Part shown: one piece after another, positions 28,415 through 39,806 of the stretch
Numbering within the stretch: the first letter of the stretch is position 1
How the letters are laid out: every line of letters starts with the position of its first letter
Origin: Pseudomonas fluorescens
Lineage (GTDB): Bacteria > Pseudomonadota > Gammaproteobacteria > Pseudomonadales > Pseudomonadaceae
Length of the DNA: 64,000 bases
NCBI RefSeq assembly: GCF_001307155.1
Contig: NZ_CP012830.1
Location: 3,656,501 to 3,720,500 of the forward strand
Reading direction: 5' to 3'
Program-made: the position numbers and the translations under genes
Notes under the pieces: generated by a model
What the model was told of the DNA's origin: nothing
Seen by the model: the letters and a program-made list of their open reading frames with translations, nothing else
Database searches by the model: none

Positions 28415-29260
28415 ATGAGTCTGGAAAATCTCTCATGCCAGAAGAGCTTCGGTGGCTGGCATAAACGCTACAAGCATCATTCCGAAGTGCTGGGCTGCGA
28501 CATGGTGTTTGCCGTGTACTTGCCGCCGCAAGCGGAGCAGGGCGGTAAGCTGCCGGTGTTGTACTGGTTGTCGGGATTGACCTGCACCGACGAAAACTTC
28601 ATGCACAAGGCCGGCGCGATGCGCATGGCGGCCGAGCTGGGGTTGATCATCGTCGCGCCGGACACTAGTCCGCGAGGTGCCGATGTTCCGGGCGACCCGG
28701 ATGGCGCATGGGATTTCGGCCTCGGTGCCGGGTTCTATCTGAACGCCACGCAGGAACCCTGGGCAAAGCACTATCGGATGCACGACTATGTGGTGCAGGA
28801 ATTGCCTGCGTTGGTCGAAGCGCATTTTCCGGCCTCGGACAAACGTGGCGTCAGCGGCCACTCCATGGGCGGGCACGGCGCACTGGTCTGTGCCTTGCGC
28901 AACCCTGGGCGGTATCAGTCGGTGTCGGCCTTCGCGCCTATCAACAATCCAATGGATTGCCCTTGGGGTCAGAAGGCGTTTTCGCGCTACTTGGGTGAAG
29001 AGCGTTCGAAGTGGCGCGAATGGGATGCCTGCGTGCTGATCAGCGAGGCCAGCGAAAAGCTGCCGTTGCTGGTGGATCAGGGTGATCGGGATGACTTCCT
29101 CGCCACTCAGCTCAAACCCGAAGCGCTGCAGCAGGCGGCGAAACTGGCCGGCCATCCGCTGACCTTGCGTCTGCAACCGGGCTACGACCACAGCTATTTC
29201 TTTATCGCCAGCTTTATTGATGAACACTTGCGACATCACGCACACGCTCTAGGCGCCTAA
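28415..29260 (+). CDS. fghA: S-formylglutathione hydrolase
   Basis: Serine esterase (281 aa) of the esterase-D family releasing formate and glutathione. The nucleophile elbow GHSMGGHGA gives Ser150, and the DQGDRDDF and GYDHSYFFI segments carry the catalytic Asp and His. It forms an operon with adhC (8 nt apart) under the divergent LysR regulator. Confidence 0.97.
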   Translation: MSLENLSCQKSFGGWHKRYKHHSEVLGCDMVFAVYLPPQAEQGGKLPVLYWLSGLTCTDENFMHKAGAMRMAAELGLIIVAPDTSPRGADVPGDPDGAWDFGLGAGFYLNATQEPWAKHYRMHDYVVQELPALVEAHFPASDKRGVSGHSMGGHGALVCALRNPGRYQSVSAFAPINNPMDCPWGQKAFSRYLGEERSKWREWDACVLISEASEKLPLLVDQGDRDDFLATQLKPEALQQAAKLAGHPLTLRLQPGYDHSYFFIASFIDEHLRHHAHALGA

Positions 29261-29302
29261 AGCAGGTAGAATCACGCCCTGACTAAATCGGGGCGTTTTT
29301 TT

Positions 29303-29776
29303 ATGCGTATTGGCCACGGCTATGATGTGCACCGTTTCGCTGAAGGCGATTTCATCACCCTGGGCGGCGTGCGAATTGCACACGGTTTCGGACTGCTCGC
29401 CCATTCCGACGGCGACGTCTTGCTGCATTCGTTGAGCGATGCCTTGCTCGGCGCAGCGGCGCTGGGTGATATCGGTAAACACTTTCCAGACACCGACCCG
29501 CAATTCAAAGGTGCTGACAGCCGCGTACTGTTGCGTCACGTTGTCGCTCTGATCCACGCCAAGGGCTGGAAGGTCGGTAATGTCGATAACACCATCGTTG
29601 CCCAGGCGCCGAAAATGGCCCCGCATATCGAATCGATGCGTGCGCTGATCGCCGCGGATCTTCAAGTTGAGTTGGATCAAGTGAACGTGAAAGCTACCAC
29701 CACCGAAAAGCTCGGCTTTGTCGGTCGCGAAGAAGGCATTGCCGTGCACTCCGTTGCCTTGTTGTTGCGCGCATGA
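29303..29776 (+). CDS. ispF: 2-C-methyl-D-erythritol 2,4-cyclodiphosphate synthase
   Basis: IspF (157 aa) cyclises CDP-ME-2-phosphate to MEc[14 protein letters not shown] supplies zinc ligands Asp8 and His10, and [33 protein letters not shown] the rest of the active site. A G/C hairpin with T-run just before it (about 29274-29302) may end the fghA message. The stop overlaps truD by 4 nt. Confidence 0.97.
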   Translation: MRIGHGYDVHRFAEGDFITLGGVRIAHGFGLLAHSDGDVLLHSLSDALLGAAALGDIGKHFPDTDPQFKGADSRVLLRHVVALIHAKGWKVGNVDNTIVAQAPKMAPHIESMRALIAADLQVELDQVNVKATTTEKLGFVGREEGIAVHSVALLLRA

Positions 29777-30818
29777 ATGAACTGCAATTGCTTGGCCCGC
29801 GCGCTTATGGTGAAGCCCTCGGCACTGCCGTACTGAAAGCCATCGCGGAAGATTTTCAGGTCGATGAAGTCCTCGATATCCCGCTGACCGGCGAAGGCGA
29901 ACACCTGTGGATCTGGGTGGAAAAACGCGGCCTGAACACTGAAGAGGCGGCCCGGCGGATTGCCAAGGCTGCCGGCGTGCCGTTGCGCACCGTCAGTTAT
30001 GCCGGCTTGAAAGATCGCCAGGCACTGACCCGCCAGTGGTTCAGCGTGCAATTGCCGGGCAAGGCCGATCCTGACTTGTCTGCGGCAGAAAACGACACAC
30101 TGAAAATCCTCAAGACCGCACGCCATAAACGCAAGCTGCAGCGCGGTGCGCATTCGGCCAATGGCTTTACCTTGCGCTTGACCCAGTTTGCTGGCGACAA
30201 GGACGCGATTGACGCGCGTCTGCAATTGATCGCCAAACAAGGCATTCCCAACTACTTCGGCGCGCAGCGTTTCGGCCACAATGGCGGCAACGTGGTGGAT
30301 GCCCGTGACTGGGCGGCACGTAAAGCCTTGCCGGAGCAGCGCAACGTGCGTTCACGCCTGCTCTCTACCGCGCGCAGCTTTCTGTTCAATCAGGTATTGG
30401 CGGCGCGAGTTGCCGACGGCAGCTGGCAGCGCGCCCAGGTCGGTGACCTGCTGGCTTTCACCGACAGCCGCAGCTTCTTCCCGGCAGGTGAGGCCGAATG
30501 CAGCGATCCGCGCCTGGCAATCCTCGACCTGCACCCGACCGGGCCGCTGTGGGGCGAGGGCGAGTCCCCCGCGACCGGTGCGACTCATGAACTGGAGCAG
30601 CGGGTCGCGGCAGGCGAAGCGGATCTGCGCGATTGGTTGATAAACGCTGGAATGAGCCATGAACGTCGCATCCTGCGGCTGCCCATTGGCGGGTTGACGT
30701 GGCATTATCCCTCGCTGGACATTCTGCAACTGGAATTCGTCCTTCCGGCCGGATGCTTCGCCACCGTATTGGTGCGTGAACTCGTCGATCTGGTGCCGGT
30801 GGGGCAGACGGACAGCTC

Positions 30819-30831
<13 letters not shown>
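29773..30831 (+). CDS. truD: tRNA pseudouridine(13) synthase TruD
   Basis: TruD (352 aa) isomerises U13 of tRNA-Glu. The catalytic Asp81 is in [16 protein letters not shown], and [12 protein letters not shown] is the second family motif. It overlaps ispF by 4 nt and surE by 13 nt, in an ispF-truD-surE-pcm-nlpD-rpoS run typical of Pseudomonas. Confidence 0.97.
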
Positions 30832-32245
<1,414 letters not shown>

Positions 32246-32456
32246 GCATTTATTTAACGACGCTGAATTCTATTTGATTACCTTGGTCTTACAGCGGCAT
32301 TGATCGGTTAAACGCGATTGAACAGCGATAAGCAAACGTGCGCGCGTGTCGATTTTGTTTTGCCGACGGTAAAGCCCGGACGGCCAGTTATACTTGCGAC
32401 ATTTCATGCCTGAATACGGCGATTTTTATTTTCAACCACCACAAAGGGAGCGGCGG

Positions 32457-33314
32457 GTGAGTCTCACAGTCATTGCGCAGCGTATCGGTACAACAAGCTT
32501 TCAGCGCCTGGTGACTGGCCTTGTCTTGAGTTCCTTGTTGGTCGGTTGCTCCAGCACGCGTTCAGGCGATGTGCGAGTGGTCGATCGTAATAATGCGGCG
32601 GCCCAACGCCCTGCAGTAACCACCGGCCAATACGTGGTCCGTCGCGGCGATACCCTGTTCTCGATCGCGTTTCGCTACGGCTGGGACTACAAGGCCCTGG
32701 CGGCACGCAACAACATTCCTACGCCTTACACAATCCATCCAGGTCAGACGATTCGCTTCGACGGACGTTCCGGTTCAACGCCGACAGAGGTAGTGACCCC
32801 GTCTGGAACAACCGCTTCTCCTTCGAGCAAATTTACCGTAACCCGGGGTCCAGCCTCGGGTGCGACCACCGCGAAACAGACGGCTGCGCCGTCCGTCGCA
32901 AACAAGCCGACACCTGCGCCATTGCCTCCTGCAGGGCCCGCGCCGACAGGCTGGGGATGGCCATCCAACGGCATTTTGATTGGAAAATTCTCTTCAAACG
33001 GTAGTTTGAATAAAGGAATTGATATCGCCGGGGATTTGGGACAGCCTGTTTTAGCTGCGTCTGATGGGACCGTGGTTTATGCCGGGAGTGGCTTGCGGGG
33101 CTACGGCGAATTGGTCATCATCAAACACAGCGATACCTACGTCAGTGCCTACGGTCACAACCGCAGGCTGTTGGTTCGGGAGGGGCAGCAGGTCAAAGTC
33201 GGACAGACAATTGCCGAAATGGGGTCCACGGGTACAGACCGGGTGAAACTGCATTTTGAGATTCGCCGACAAGGTAAACCTGTAGATCCGCTGCAATTCC
33301 TGCCACGTCGTTGA
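32457..33314 (+). CDS. nlpD: Lipoprotein NlpD, murein hydrolase activator
   Basis: Lipoprotein (285 aa) that activates amidase AmiC-type septal peptidoglycan cleavage. A type II signal peptide ends at the lipobox LVGC (Cys31), a LysM domain covers about 57-102, a Pro/Ser/Thr-rich linker follows, and a degenerate M23 peptidase domain fills 175-280. GTG at 32457 with AAAGGGAG upstream places the lipobox correctly. In pseudomonads the main rpoS promoter lies inside nlpD. Confidence 0.94.
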   Translation: MSLTVIAQRIGTTSFQRLVTGLVLSSLLVGCSSTRSGDVRVVDRNNAAAQRPAVTTGQYVVRRGDTLFSIAFRYGWDYKALAARNNIPTPYTIHPGQTIRFDGRSGSTPTEVVTPSGTTASPSSKFTVTRGPASGATTAKQTAAPSVANKPTPAPLPPAGPAPTGWGWPSNGILIGKFSSNGSLNKGIDIAGDLGQPVLAASDGTVVYAGSGLRGYGELVIIKHSDTYVSAYGHNRRLLVREGQQVKVGQTIAEMGSTGTDRVKLHFEIRRQGKPVDPLQFLPRR

Positions 33315-33419
33315 TTTGTTACCAGCCTGTTCCGTCACGTAGAGGGAACAGGCTCCAGCGTTGCCAAGGATAAAGGTGTCGCTTGAGCTTGAGGTCGAAC
33401 TCACCAAAGGACTATAACA

Positions 33420-34424
33420 ATGGCTCTCAGTAAAGAAGTGCCGGAGTTTGACATCGACGATGAGGTTCTCCTGATGGAGACCGACGTCGCATCGGATGAG
33501 ATGTCGAATGAAGGATCAGCTACGCCTTCAGTTCGCTCCAAATCCAGGCACTCCGCAACACTCAAGCAGCATAAGTACATCGACTACACCCGAGCGCTCG
33601 ATGCTACCCAGTTGTACCTCAACGAAATCGGCTTTTCCCCCTTGTTGTCACCGGAAGAAGAAGTTCATTTTGCGCGACTGTCGCAAAGTGGCGATCCGGC
33701 TGGGCGCAAGCGCATGATTGAAAGCAACCTGCGACTGGTGGTGAAAATCGCCCGACGCTATGTCAATCGTGGACTGTCGCTGCTCGACCTGATCGAAGAG
33801 GGCAACCTCGGCCTGATCCGGGCAGTGGAAAAGTTCGACCCAGAGCGCGGCTTCCGTTTTTCGACCTACGCGACCTGGTGGATACGCCAGACCATCGAGC
33901 GTGCAATCATGAATCAGACCCGGACCATCCGGCTGCCGATTCATGTGGTGAAAGAGCTCAACGTCTACCTTCGTGCGGCACGGGAGCTGACGCAAAAGCT
34001 CGATCATGAACCCTCACCCGAAGAAATCGCCAACCTGCTGGAAAAACCGGTAGGAGAGGTCAAGCGCATGCTGGGCCTGAACGAGCGGGTTTCTTCGGTC
34101 GACGTCTCGCTGGGTCCGGATTCGGATAAAACCCTGCTGGACACCCTTACGGATGACCGCCCTACCGATCCTTGTGAGCTGCTTCAGGATGATGACCTGT
34201 CGCAGAGCATCGATCAGTGGCTCTCGGAGCTGACGGACAAACAGCGCGAAGTGGTGATCCGCCGCTTCGGCCTGCGCGGCCACGAGAGCAGTACGCTGGA
34301 AGACGTAGGCCTGGAGATTGGCCTGACCCGTGAGCGGGTCAGACAGATTCAGGTTGAAGGTCTGAAACGTCTGCGTGAAATCCTTGAGAAGAATGGCCTG
34401 TCGAGTGAGTCGCTGTTCCAGTAG
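33420..34424 (+). CDS. rpoS: RNA polymerase sigma factor RpoS
   Basis: Stationary-phase and general-stress sigma-38 (334 aa). Regions 1.2 to 4.2 are all present: [27 protein letters not shown] (1.2), [60 protein letters not shown] region (2; key W, R), and the C-terminal [18 protein letters not shown] (4.2). It lies 105 nt after nlpD and is followed by a terminator. Confidence 0.98.
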   Translation: MALSKEVPEFDIDDEVLLMETDVASDEMSNEGSATPSVRSKSRHSATLKQHKYIDYTRALDATQLYLNEIGFSPLLSPEEEVHFARLSQSGDPAGRKRMIESNLRLVVKIARRYVNRGLSLLDLIEEGNLGLIRAVEKFDPERGFRFSTYATWWIRQTIERAIMNQTRTIRLPIHVVKELNVYLRAARELTQKLDHEPSPEEIANLLEKPVGEVKRMLGLNERVSSVDVSLGPDSDKTLLDTLTDDRPTDPCELLQDDDLSQSIDQWLSELTDKQREVVIRRFGLRGHESSTLEDVGLEIGLTRERVRQIQVEGLKRLREILEKNGLSSESLFQ

Positions 34425-34450
34425 CAGGAGCGCGTTCGCCTGATAACAAT

Positions 34451-34477
34451 AAGCCCCGTCTGTTTCGGGGCTTTTTG
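34451..34477 (+). terminator. rpoS terminator
   Basis: An 8-bp perfect stem AAGCCCCG / CGGGGCTT with a 7-nt loop and a TTTTT run just after rpoS. Confidence 0.9.
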
Positions 34478-34542
34478 TTATTCGCCGATTGATAGGCTGT
34501 TTAAGCTTCGTAAGAGCTATTCGGACGCTTTCGCAGGTTAAC

Positions 34543-34558
34543 GTAAGCCATGGCTTAC
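34543..34558 (+). promoter_or_regulatory. GacA-type upstream activating site of rsmZ
   Basis: The 16-bp perfect palindrome GTAAGCCATGGCTTAC contains GTAAG-N6-CTTAC, the core of the GacA box known in front of Pseudomonas rsm small-RNA genes. It lies about 190 nt upstream of the rsmZ start, the distance described for P. fluorescens rsmZ. The spacer between is AT-rich. Binding is inferred. Confidence 0.75.
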
Positions 34559-34732
34559 TCTTTCGTAAGTGTTCGGTTTTTCTACCGGGTAGTGGTCGTC
34601 TATCTCTGTTGGCTTAATTATGTAAATTATTGATTTATAACGATATTTTTTATAGATAAACATATCGTTTCATTCGGGCTTACCCGTGGCAGGTGATTGC
34701 TCTTACCGGGGAACTCTTTAATATCAGCCCTG

Positions 34733-34863
34733 TGTCGACGGATAGACACAGCCATCAAGGATGATGGTCAAGGAACATCGCAAGGACGTGATTCATCAGG
34801 ACGATGAAAAGGAACACAAGGAATAGGGAAAAAATGTGGGCGGGTCATACCGCCCCTTTTTTT
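34733..34863 (+). ncRNA. rsmZ: RsmZ regulatory RNA
   Basis: This is the Gac/Rsm small RNA that sequesters RsmA/RsmE translational repressors. It sits in the known rpoS-fdxA position. The sequence starts TGTCGACGGATAGACACAG and has eight GGA motifs between 34740 and 34830, several in hairpin loops. It ends with the terminator GGGCGG-GTCATA-CCGCCC and a T7 run. A TTTAATA-like -10 lies near 34717. The exact 5' end is set by similarity to known rsmZ. Confidence 0.92.
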
Positions 34864-34895
34864 GCCCGCAGAAAAGGACCGCACCCCCTGAAACG

Positions 34896-34922
34896 CAAAA
34901 AGGCCCGCAGGGGGCCTTTTCA
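34896..34922 (-). terminator. fdxA terminator (bidirectional)
   Basis: The hairpin AAAAGGCCC / GGGGCCTTTT lies 16 nt beyond the fdxA stop on the minus strand, and a T-run follows in either direction. It faces the end of rsmZ, so it can serve both convergent units. Confidence 0.75.
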
Positions 34923-34937
34923 AGAGCGCGACAATGA

Positions 34938-35261
34938 TCAGCGAGCGAGGTCTTTGATCTTGCCTTTAACGCCATCAAACTCTGCCGCGTCTGGCAGCGG
35001 ATCTTTCTTCTCAGTGATGTTGGGCCAGATCTCGGCCAGTTCAACGTTCAGCTGAATGAATTCTTGCATCTCACTCGGGACTTCGTCTTCAGAGAAGATG
35101 GCCACAGCAGGGCATTCCGGCTCGCACAGGGCGCAGTCGATGCACTCATCCGGGTGAATCACCAGGAAGTTCGGGCCTTCGTAAAAGCAGTCCACCGGAC
35201 ACACTTCTACGCAGTCGGTGTACTTGCACTTGATGCAGTTGTCGGTGACGACGAAGGTCAT
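34938..35261 (-). CDS. fdxA: 7Fe ferredoxin FdxA
   Basis: Ferredoxin (107 aa) with one 3Fe-4S and one 4Fe-4S centre. The cysteine sets are [20 protein letters not shown] and [14 protein letters not shown], as in Azotobacter ferredoxin I. Start [10 protein letters not shown] at 35261 with AGGAGAG upstream. It lies 142 nt downstream of mutS on the same strand and converges on rsmZ. Confidence 0.96.
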   Translation of the reverse strand: MTFVVTDNCIKCKYTDCVEVCPVDCFYEGPNFLVIHPDECIDCALCEPECPAVAIFSEDEVPSEMQEFIQLNVELAEIWPNITEKKDPLPDAAEFDGVKGKIKDLAR

Positions 35262-35403
35262 TCTAATTCTCTCCTCAGGCGGCGGCGTGCTGCGCCCCTT
35301 CACGGTGGGGTCGCCAGGTTTGGGAGCGATAGTCTGCAGACCAGGCTATTTGCCTGCAGCATCCCAAACCGCGCGAGATTCTAACAGCTTGCAGGCCAGT
35401 GCG

Positions 35404-37983
35404 TTAGATCCGTGTCTTTAATGTATAGAGCATTTCGAGCGCCCTACGCGGGGTCATGTCATCCAGATTAAGCTTGGCAAGTTCATCGAGCACTGGATGC
35501 GGCAGGCTGGCGAACATATCGCTCTGCTGCGGTGCGGCCGGTTTGCCTTTGCTTGGCTGCGCCGTTTCGTGAGGCAGTGCCGTGGTTTCCAGTCGCCCCA
35601 GATGCTCGCGAGCCCGCACAATCACCTCGGTGGGGACGCCGGCCAGTTGCGCAACCGCCAATCCGTAGCTCTGGCTGGCAGGGCCAGGCAGTACGTGATG
35701 GAGGAATACGATGCGCTCGTTGTGCTCGGTGGCATTGAGGTGGACGTTGGCCACCAGCGGCTGGCTTTCCGGTAGTACCGTCAGCTCGAAGTAATGGGTG
35801 GCGAACAGCGTATAAGCGCGCAGCTGAGCCAGACGCTCGGCCGCAGCCCAAGCCAGCGACAGACCGTCGAAGGTGCTGGTGCCGCGACCGACTTCGTCCA
35901 TCAGCACCAGGCTGCGTTCGGTAGCGTTGTGCAGGATGTTCGCGGTTTCGCTCATCTCGACCATGAAGGTCGAACGGCCACCGGCCAGGTCATCACTGGA
36001 GCCGATCCGGGTGAAAATCCGGTCCACCAGCGACAATTCGCAGCTGGCGGCAGGCACGAAGCTACCGATATGCGCCAGCAGCACGATCAGCGCGGTTTGC
36101 CGCATGTAAGTGGATTTACCGCCCATGTTCGGGCCGGTAATCACCAGCATCCGCGTGCTGTCGTCCAGGCTCAGGTCGTTGGCCACGAACGGCGTGGTCA
36201 ATACTTGTTCAACCACCGGGTGACGGCCCTGGCTGATGCGCATGCACGGCTCGCTGACGAACCGTGGGCAGTTCAGGTCAAGGTTCAGCGCACGCTCGGC
36301 CAGGTTGCTCAAGACATCCAGCTCGGCCAGTGCCGCGGCAGTGTCCTGCAGCGGTGGCAGTTGGCTGATCAGGTCTTCGAGCAGGGCTTCGTAAAGCATC
36401 TTCTCGCGGGCCAGCGCACGGCTCTTGGCTGACAGGGCCTTGTCTTCGAAGGCTTTGAGTTCTGGCGTGATGAAACGCTCGGCACCCTTGAGGGTCTGGC
36501 GGCGGATGTAATCGGCCGGTGCCTGCTCGGCTTGCTTGCTTGGCAGCTCGATGAAGTAACCGTGAATCCGGTTGTAGCCGACTTTCAGGTTGGCCAGGCC
36601 GGTGCGAGCCTTCTCGCGGGCTTCGAGGTCGATCAGGAATTGTCCGGCGTTTTCGCTCAGCGATTGCAGCTCGTCGAGTTCGGCGTCGTAACCGGTTTTC
36701 AACACGCCACCGTCGCGGATCACCGCCGGCGGGTTGTCGATGATGGCTTTTTCCAGCAGGGCGGCCAGCTCGGGATAGGTGCTGGTAGTCACCGCCAGTT
36801 GGTGAAGGTGTGGCGCCTCAAGCTCGGTCATCGCCACTTGCAGTTCTGGCAGGGCACCGAGAGCGTCGCGCAGGCGAGCCAGGTCACGCGGGCGAGCGTT
36901 ACGCAGGCCGATACGCGCCAGGATCCGCTCGATGTCACCGATCTCTTTCAACTGCGGTTGGAGTTTCTCGAAGCGGTAACCGTCGAGCAGGCAGGTGATC
37001 GAGGTCTGGCGTGCCAGCAGCACGCTCAAGTCGCGCAGTGGGCGATTCAGCCAACGGGTCAGCAAGCGGCTGCCCATGGCGGTCTGGCAACGGTCGACCA
37101 CCGATTGCAGGGTGTTCTCGCGGCCACCCGCCAGGTTGGTGTCCAGCTCCAGGTTGCGACGGCTCGCGCCGTCCAGCACCACGGTATCGTCCAGACGCTC
37201 ATGACGCAGGCTGCGCAAATGCGGCAGGGCGGTGCGTTGGGTTTCCTTGGCGTAGCTCAACAGGCAACCGGCGGCACCGATCGCCAGGGTCAGGTTCTCG
37301 CAGCCGAAACCTTTGAGGTCCTGGGTGGAAAATTGCTGGCAAAGACTTTTCAGCGCCGAATCACGCTCAAAATCCCACGGTGCACGACGACGAACGCCAC
37401 GGCGCTTCTCTGCCGGCAAGTCTTTTGGCCAATCGTCCGGAATCATCAGCTCGACCGGATTGACCCGCTCCAGCTCCGCCAGCAGGTTTTCCCAGCCTTT
37501 GATCTCCAGCACGCTGAAGTTGCCGCTGGTGATGTCCAGCACGGCCAGGCCGAACAGGCGCTCGTCACCCAGTACGGCGGCGATCAGGTTGTCGCGGCGC
37601 TCATCCAGCAGCGCTTCATCGCTGACGGTGCCGGGGGTGATGATTCGTACAACTTGACGGTCTACCGGACCTTTGCTGGTCGCCGGGTCGCCGACCTGTT
37701 CACAGATCACCACCGACTCACCGAGCTTGACCAGTTTCGCCAGGTAACCTTCCGCCGCGTGGTAAGGAATCCCGCACATCGGAATCGCCTGCCCGGCCGA
37801 TTGCCCACGGGCAGTCAGGGTGATGTCCAGCAACTTGGCGGCCTTCTTCGCGTCTTCATAGAAGATCTCGTAGAAGTCACCCATGCGGTAGAACATCAAC
37901 TGGTCAGGGTGCTGGTTCTTCAGACGCCAGTACTGCTGCATCATCGGAGTGTGGGAAGACAGATCGGAGAGTGCTTTATTCAT
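35404..37983 (-). CDS. mutS: DNA mismatch repair protein MutS
   Basis: MutS (859 aa) recognises mismatches and small loops. The N-terminal mismatch-binding domain has the [11 protein letters not shown] motif (Phe and Glu that contact the mismatch). The C-terminal ABC ATPase has Walker [14 protein letters not shown], Walker [17 protein letters not shown] and the helix-turn-helix near the C-terminus. mutS marks the left border of the tailocin island that follows. Confidence 0.98.
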   Translation of the reverse strand: MNKALSDLSSHTPMMQQYWRLKNQHPDQLMFYRMGDFYEIFYEDAKKAAKLLDITLTARGQSAGQAIPMCGIPYHAAEGYLAKLVKLGESVVICEQVGDPATSKGPVDRQVVRIITPGTVSDEALLDERRDNLIAAVLGDERLFGLAVLDITSGNFSVLEIKGWENLLAELERVNPVELMIPDDWPKDLPAEKRRGVRRRAPWDFERDSALKSLCQQFSTQDLKGFGCENLTLAIGAAGCLLSYAKETQRTALPHLRSLRHERLDDTVVLDGASRRNLELDTNLAGGRENTLQSVVDRCQTAMGSRLLTRWLNRPLRDLSVLLARQTSITCLLDGYRFEKLQPQLKEIGDIERILARIGLRNARPRDLARLRDALGALPELQVAMTELEAPHLHQLAVTTSTYPELAALLEKAIIDNPPAVIRDGGVLKTGYDAELDELQSLSENAGQFLIDLEAREKARTGLANLKVGYNRIHGYFIELPSKQAEQAPADYIRRQTLKGAERFITPELKAFEDKALSAKSRALAREKMLYEALLEDLISQLPPLQDTAAALAELDVLSNLAERALNLDLNCPRFVSEPCMRISQGRHPVVEQVLTTPFVANDLSLDDSTRMLVITGPNMGGKSTYMRQTALIVLLAHIGSFVPAASCELSLVDRIFTRIGSSDDLAGGRSTFMVEMSETANILHNATERSLVLMDEVGRGTSTFDGLSLAWAAAERLAQLRAYTLFATHYFELTVLPESQPLVANVHLNATEHNERIVFLHHVLPGPASQSYGLAVAQLAGVPTEVIVRAREHLGRLETTALPHETAQPSKGKPAAPQQSDMFASLPHPVLDELAKLNLDDMTPRRALEMLYTLKTRI

Positions 37984-38174
37984 CAGGTAATCAGGCGAAT
38001 TCGTTGAAAGGGGTGGGGCAAAAGAGGGACATCAGCCCGGCTTTTCCGCGATGGGCGCAAGGTTACCATGGGCAGTCCGACCTACGCAGGGATGAAAGGC
38101 CCGATGCACAACTCTGCGATTTATGCACTGGTTATGCAAAACAGCATTTGTCATCTTCGATAAGAACAAGCACT

Positions 38175-38918
38175 ATGCGCGTTATGCAAAAACGCAATGT
38201 TTCTACCGTCTTAAGAGCACTGCTCGATCAGCACGGGATCTCCCCCACGGAGCTTCACCGTCGCACCGGCGTGCCTCAATCTACCCTCTCGCGGATTCTC
38301 AGCGGGAAGATCGTCGATCCTTCGGATAAACACATCTCGAAGATCGCCGAGTACTTCCGTGTGAGCACTGACCAGTTGCGTGGCCGCGCCGATGTTGCGT
38401 CGGCCAATGCGCCTGCACGCGAAGAGTCGCATTCGGAACTCAAGGACATAAGTCTGTGGGATGACGATACCCCCGTCGATGACGACGAGGTCTCGGTCCC
38501 CTTTCTTCGCGAGGTTGAATTGGCTGCTGGATCAGGAAGATTCGTCATCGAAGAAAGCGAGCGCTCAAGCTTGCGCTTCGGCAAGCGCAGCTTGCGGCAT
38601 AACGGTGTGCAGTTCGACCAGGCCAAATGCGTGACCGTGCGCGGCAACAGCATGTTGCCGGTGTTGCGCGACGGCGCCACGGTTGGGGTCAATGCCGGCA
38701 AGTCCGGGATTGGCGACATCGTTGATGGTGATCTGTATGCCATCAACCATAACGGCCAGCTGCGGGTGAAGCAGCTCTATCGTCTGCCTACCGGCATTCG
38801 TCTGCGTAGCTTCAATCGCGATGAACACCCGGATGAGGACTACACCTTCCAGGAAATCCAGGAAGAGCAAATCGTCATCCTCGGCCATGTCTTCTGGTGG
38901 GGCATGTACGCCCGCTAA
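38175..38918 (+). CDS. LexA-like tailocin repressor (PrtR-like)
   Basis: CI/LexA-type repressor (247 aa). The N-terminal helix-turn-helix (about 8-60; ISPTELHRRTGVPQSTLSRI) is followed by an S24 peptidase domain with cleavage site Ala118-Gly119 (LAAGSG), nucleophile Ser159 (RGNSM) and general base Lys199 (RVKQ). This is the layout of repressors that self-cleave on RecA activation, so DNA damage should induce the cluster. It resembles P. aeruginosa PrtR, but no PrtN-like activator is seen. ATGCA half-sites near 38104, 38123 and 38134 suggest autoregulation. ATG at 38184 is an alternative start. Confidence 0.9.
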   Translation: MRVMQKRNVSTVLRALLDQHGISPTELHRRTGVPQSTLSRILSGKIVDPSDKHISKIAEYFRVSTDQLRGRADVASANAPAREESHSELKDISLWDDDTPVDDDEVSVPFLREVELAAGSGRFVIEESERSSLRFGKRSLRHNGVQFDQAKCVTVRGNSMLPVLRDGATVGVNAGKSGIGDIVDGDLYAINHNGQLRVKQLYRLPTGIRLRSFNRDEHPDEDYTFQEIQEEQIVILGHVFWWGMYAR

Positions 38919-38934
38919 CGCTTAGCTGTCAGAC

Positions 38935-38962
38935 AAAACCCGCTATCAAGCGGGTTTTTTTT
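38935..38962 (+). terminator. Terminator after the repressor gene
   Basis: A 9-bp perfect stem AAAACCCGC / GCGGGTTTT with a 6-nt loop and T8 run, 17 nt after the repressor stop. Confidence 0.92.
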
Positions 38963-39023
38963 CGCCCGACGAAAACCATCCCACCCTTTGTTTGCGGGGC
39001 TTTCATGCGTCCGTGCATTTCTG

Positions 39024-39077
39024 ATGCATAAATAAATGCATTTATGCATTGACTGTATATGCATCCATGCATATTCT
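39024..39077 (+). promoter_or_regulatory. Tailocin promoter with paired ATGCAT operators
   Basis: A sigma70-type promoter, TTGACT (39049-39054) - 17 nt - TATTCT (39072-39077), is embedded in five ATGCAT palindromes at 39024, 39036, 39044, 39059 and 39067. Two 14-bp pairs, ATGCATTTATGCAT (39036-39049) and ATGCATCCATGCAT (39059-39072), have centres 23 bp apart and touch the -35 and -10. This is a good repressor operator layout. That the neighbouring LexA-like protein binds here is inferred. Confidence 0.75.
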
Positions 39078-39140
39078 TTGCCTCAAGCCGCTCAACAACG
39101 GCTCGCAACGAAGCTCTTTAGTTCCACAGCAAAGGCAGCG

Positions 39141-39206
39141 ATGAACCGGCCTCAACGGTTCAGAGGGTTGGCAACTGACCCGGGTGTGCAGCGTAAAGCA
39201 CCGTAA
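39141..39206 (+). CDS. Possible 21-codon leader ORF
   Basis: ATG at 39141 opens a 21-residue frame ending in TAA in the tailocin leader, with a weak AAGG 6-7 nt upstream. No similarity is recognised. It is listed because it precedes a better supported leader ORF (39251-39304) and a terminator. Confidence 0.25.
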   Translation: MNRPQRFRGLATDPGVQRKAP

Positions 39207-39250
39207 GCAGTTATCCGGCGGACAGGGTCGCGGTCGGAGGAACAATTTGA

Positions 39251-39304
39251 ATGGATCCGTACCGCGCCAGTAGCGCCGAAAGATCGGAAGGACCGTATTA
39301 CTGA
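39251..39304 (+). CDS. 17-residue leader peptide abutting a terminator
   Basis: The frame encodes MDPYRASSAERSEGPYY. A strong GGAGGA (39236-39241) precedes the ATG by 9 nt. Its TGA (39302-39304) touches the first base of the terminator stem at 39304-39327. A ribosome terminating here would cover the 5' arm, so translation could prevent termination and let transcription reach the holin and tail genes. The peptide's own function is unknown. Confidence 0.45.
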   Translation: MDPYRASSAERSEGPYY

Positions 39305-39328
39305 AAAGCCCGGGCGACCGGGCTTTTT
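39304..39328 (+). terminator. Attenuator-like terminator in the tailocin leader
   Basis: A 10-bp perfect stem AAAAGCCCGG / CCGGGCTTTT capped by a GCGA tetraloop, ending in TTTTT. It lies about 230 nt after the predicted start of transcription and 90 nt before the holin gene, within the only evident tailocin promoter unit. The remaining leader (39078-39140, 39329-39418) shows no other gene. Confidence 0.75.
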
Positions 39329-39418
39329 GGAATGCCTACCTACCGTCAGGCACATCAAGAGACAGCGTTTGAACAACACACAAACCCATCACCTATTTAT
39401 CAACGCAGGAGGCGTGAC

Positions 39419-39766
39419 ATGACAAACGAGCAGCAAGCGTTGGCGGACATGCCTATCTGGCTGGTCATCGCTCTGGCGGTGGTCGGCGGGGTGTCCGGCG
39501 AAATGTGGCGCGCCGACAAGGAGGGCGCTCGCGGCTGGCCACTGTTGCGGCGTCTGGTGCTGCGCTCCGGGGCCTGCATGGTCTGCGGGGTCTCGACCAT
39601 CATGCTGCTGTATGCCGCTGGCGTGTCGATCTGGACCGCCGGCGCTTTCGGTTGCCTTACCGCGATGGCCGGTGCCGACGTCGCTATCGGGCTTTACGAG
39701 CGCTGGGCGGCCAAGCGGATTGGCGTCGATGAAATGGCGCCGCGTGATTCCAGTCAGGACCGCTAA
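39419..39766 (+). CDS. Holin
   Basis: A small membrane protein (115 aa) with three hydrophobic segments (about 12-28, 45-66, 70-90) and a charged C-terminal tail, matching the holin at the head of Pseudomonas R-tailocin clusters. It would form the inner-membrane lesion that lets the endolysin at 63329 reach the wall. ATG at 39419 follows AGGAGG at 7 nt; upstream in-frame codons are rejected because they contain no ribosome site. Confidence 0.8.
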   Translation: MTNEQQALADMPIWLVIALAVVGGVSGEMWRADKEGARGWPLLRRLVLRSGACMVCGVSTIMLLYAAGVSIWTAGAFGCLTAMAGADVAIGLYERWAAKRIGVDEMAPRDSSQDR

Positions 39767-39806
39767 TGGTACTGGCAGCAAAGAGGATCATCGCAGAACA
39801 AGTCCA

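Noticed and set aside
36532..38007. 491-codon plus-strand frame
   Set aside because: Antisense shadow of mutS.
38919..39418. PrtN-type activator gene or P-box
   Set aside because: No activator-sized ORF is present; the region holds a terminator, operators and a leader only.
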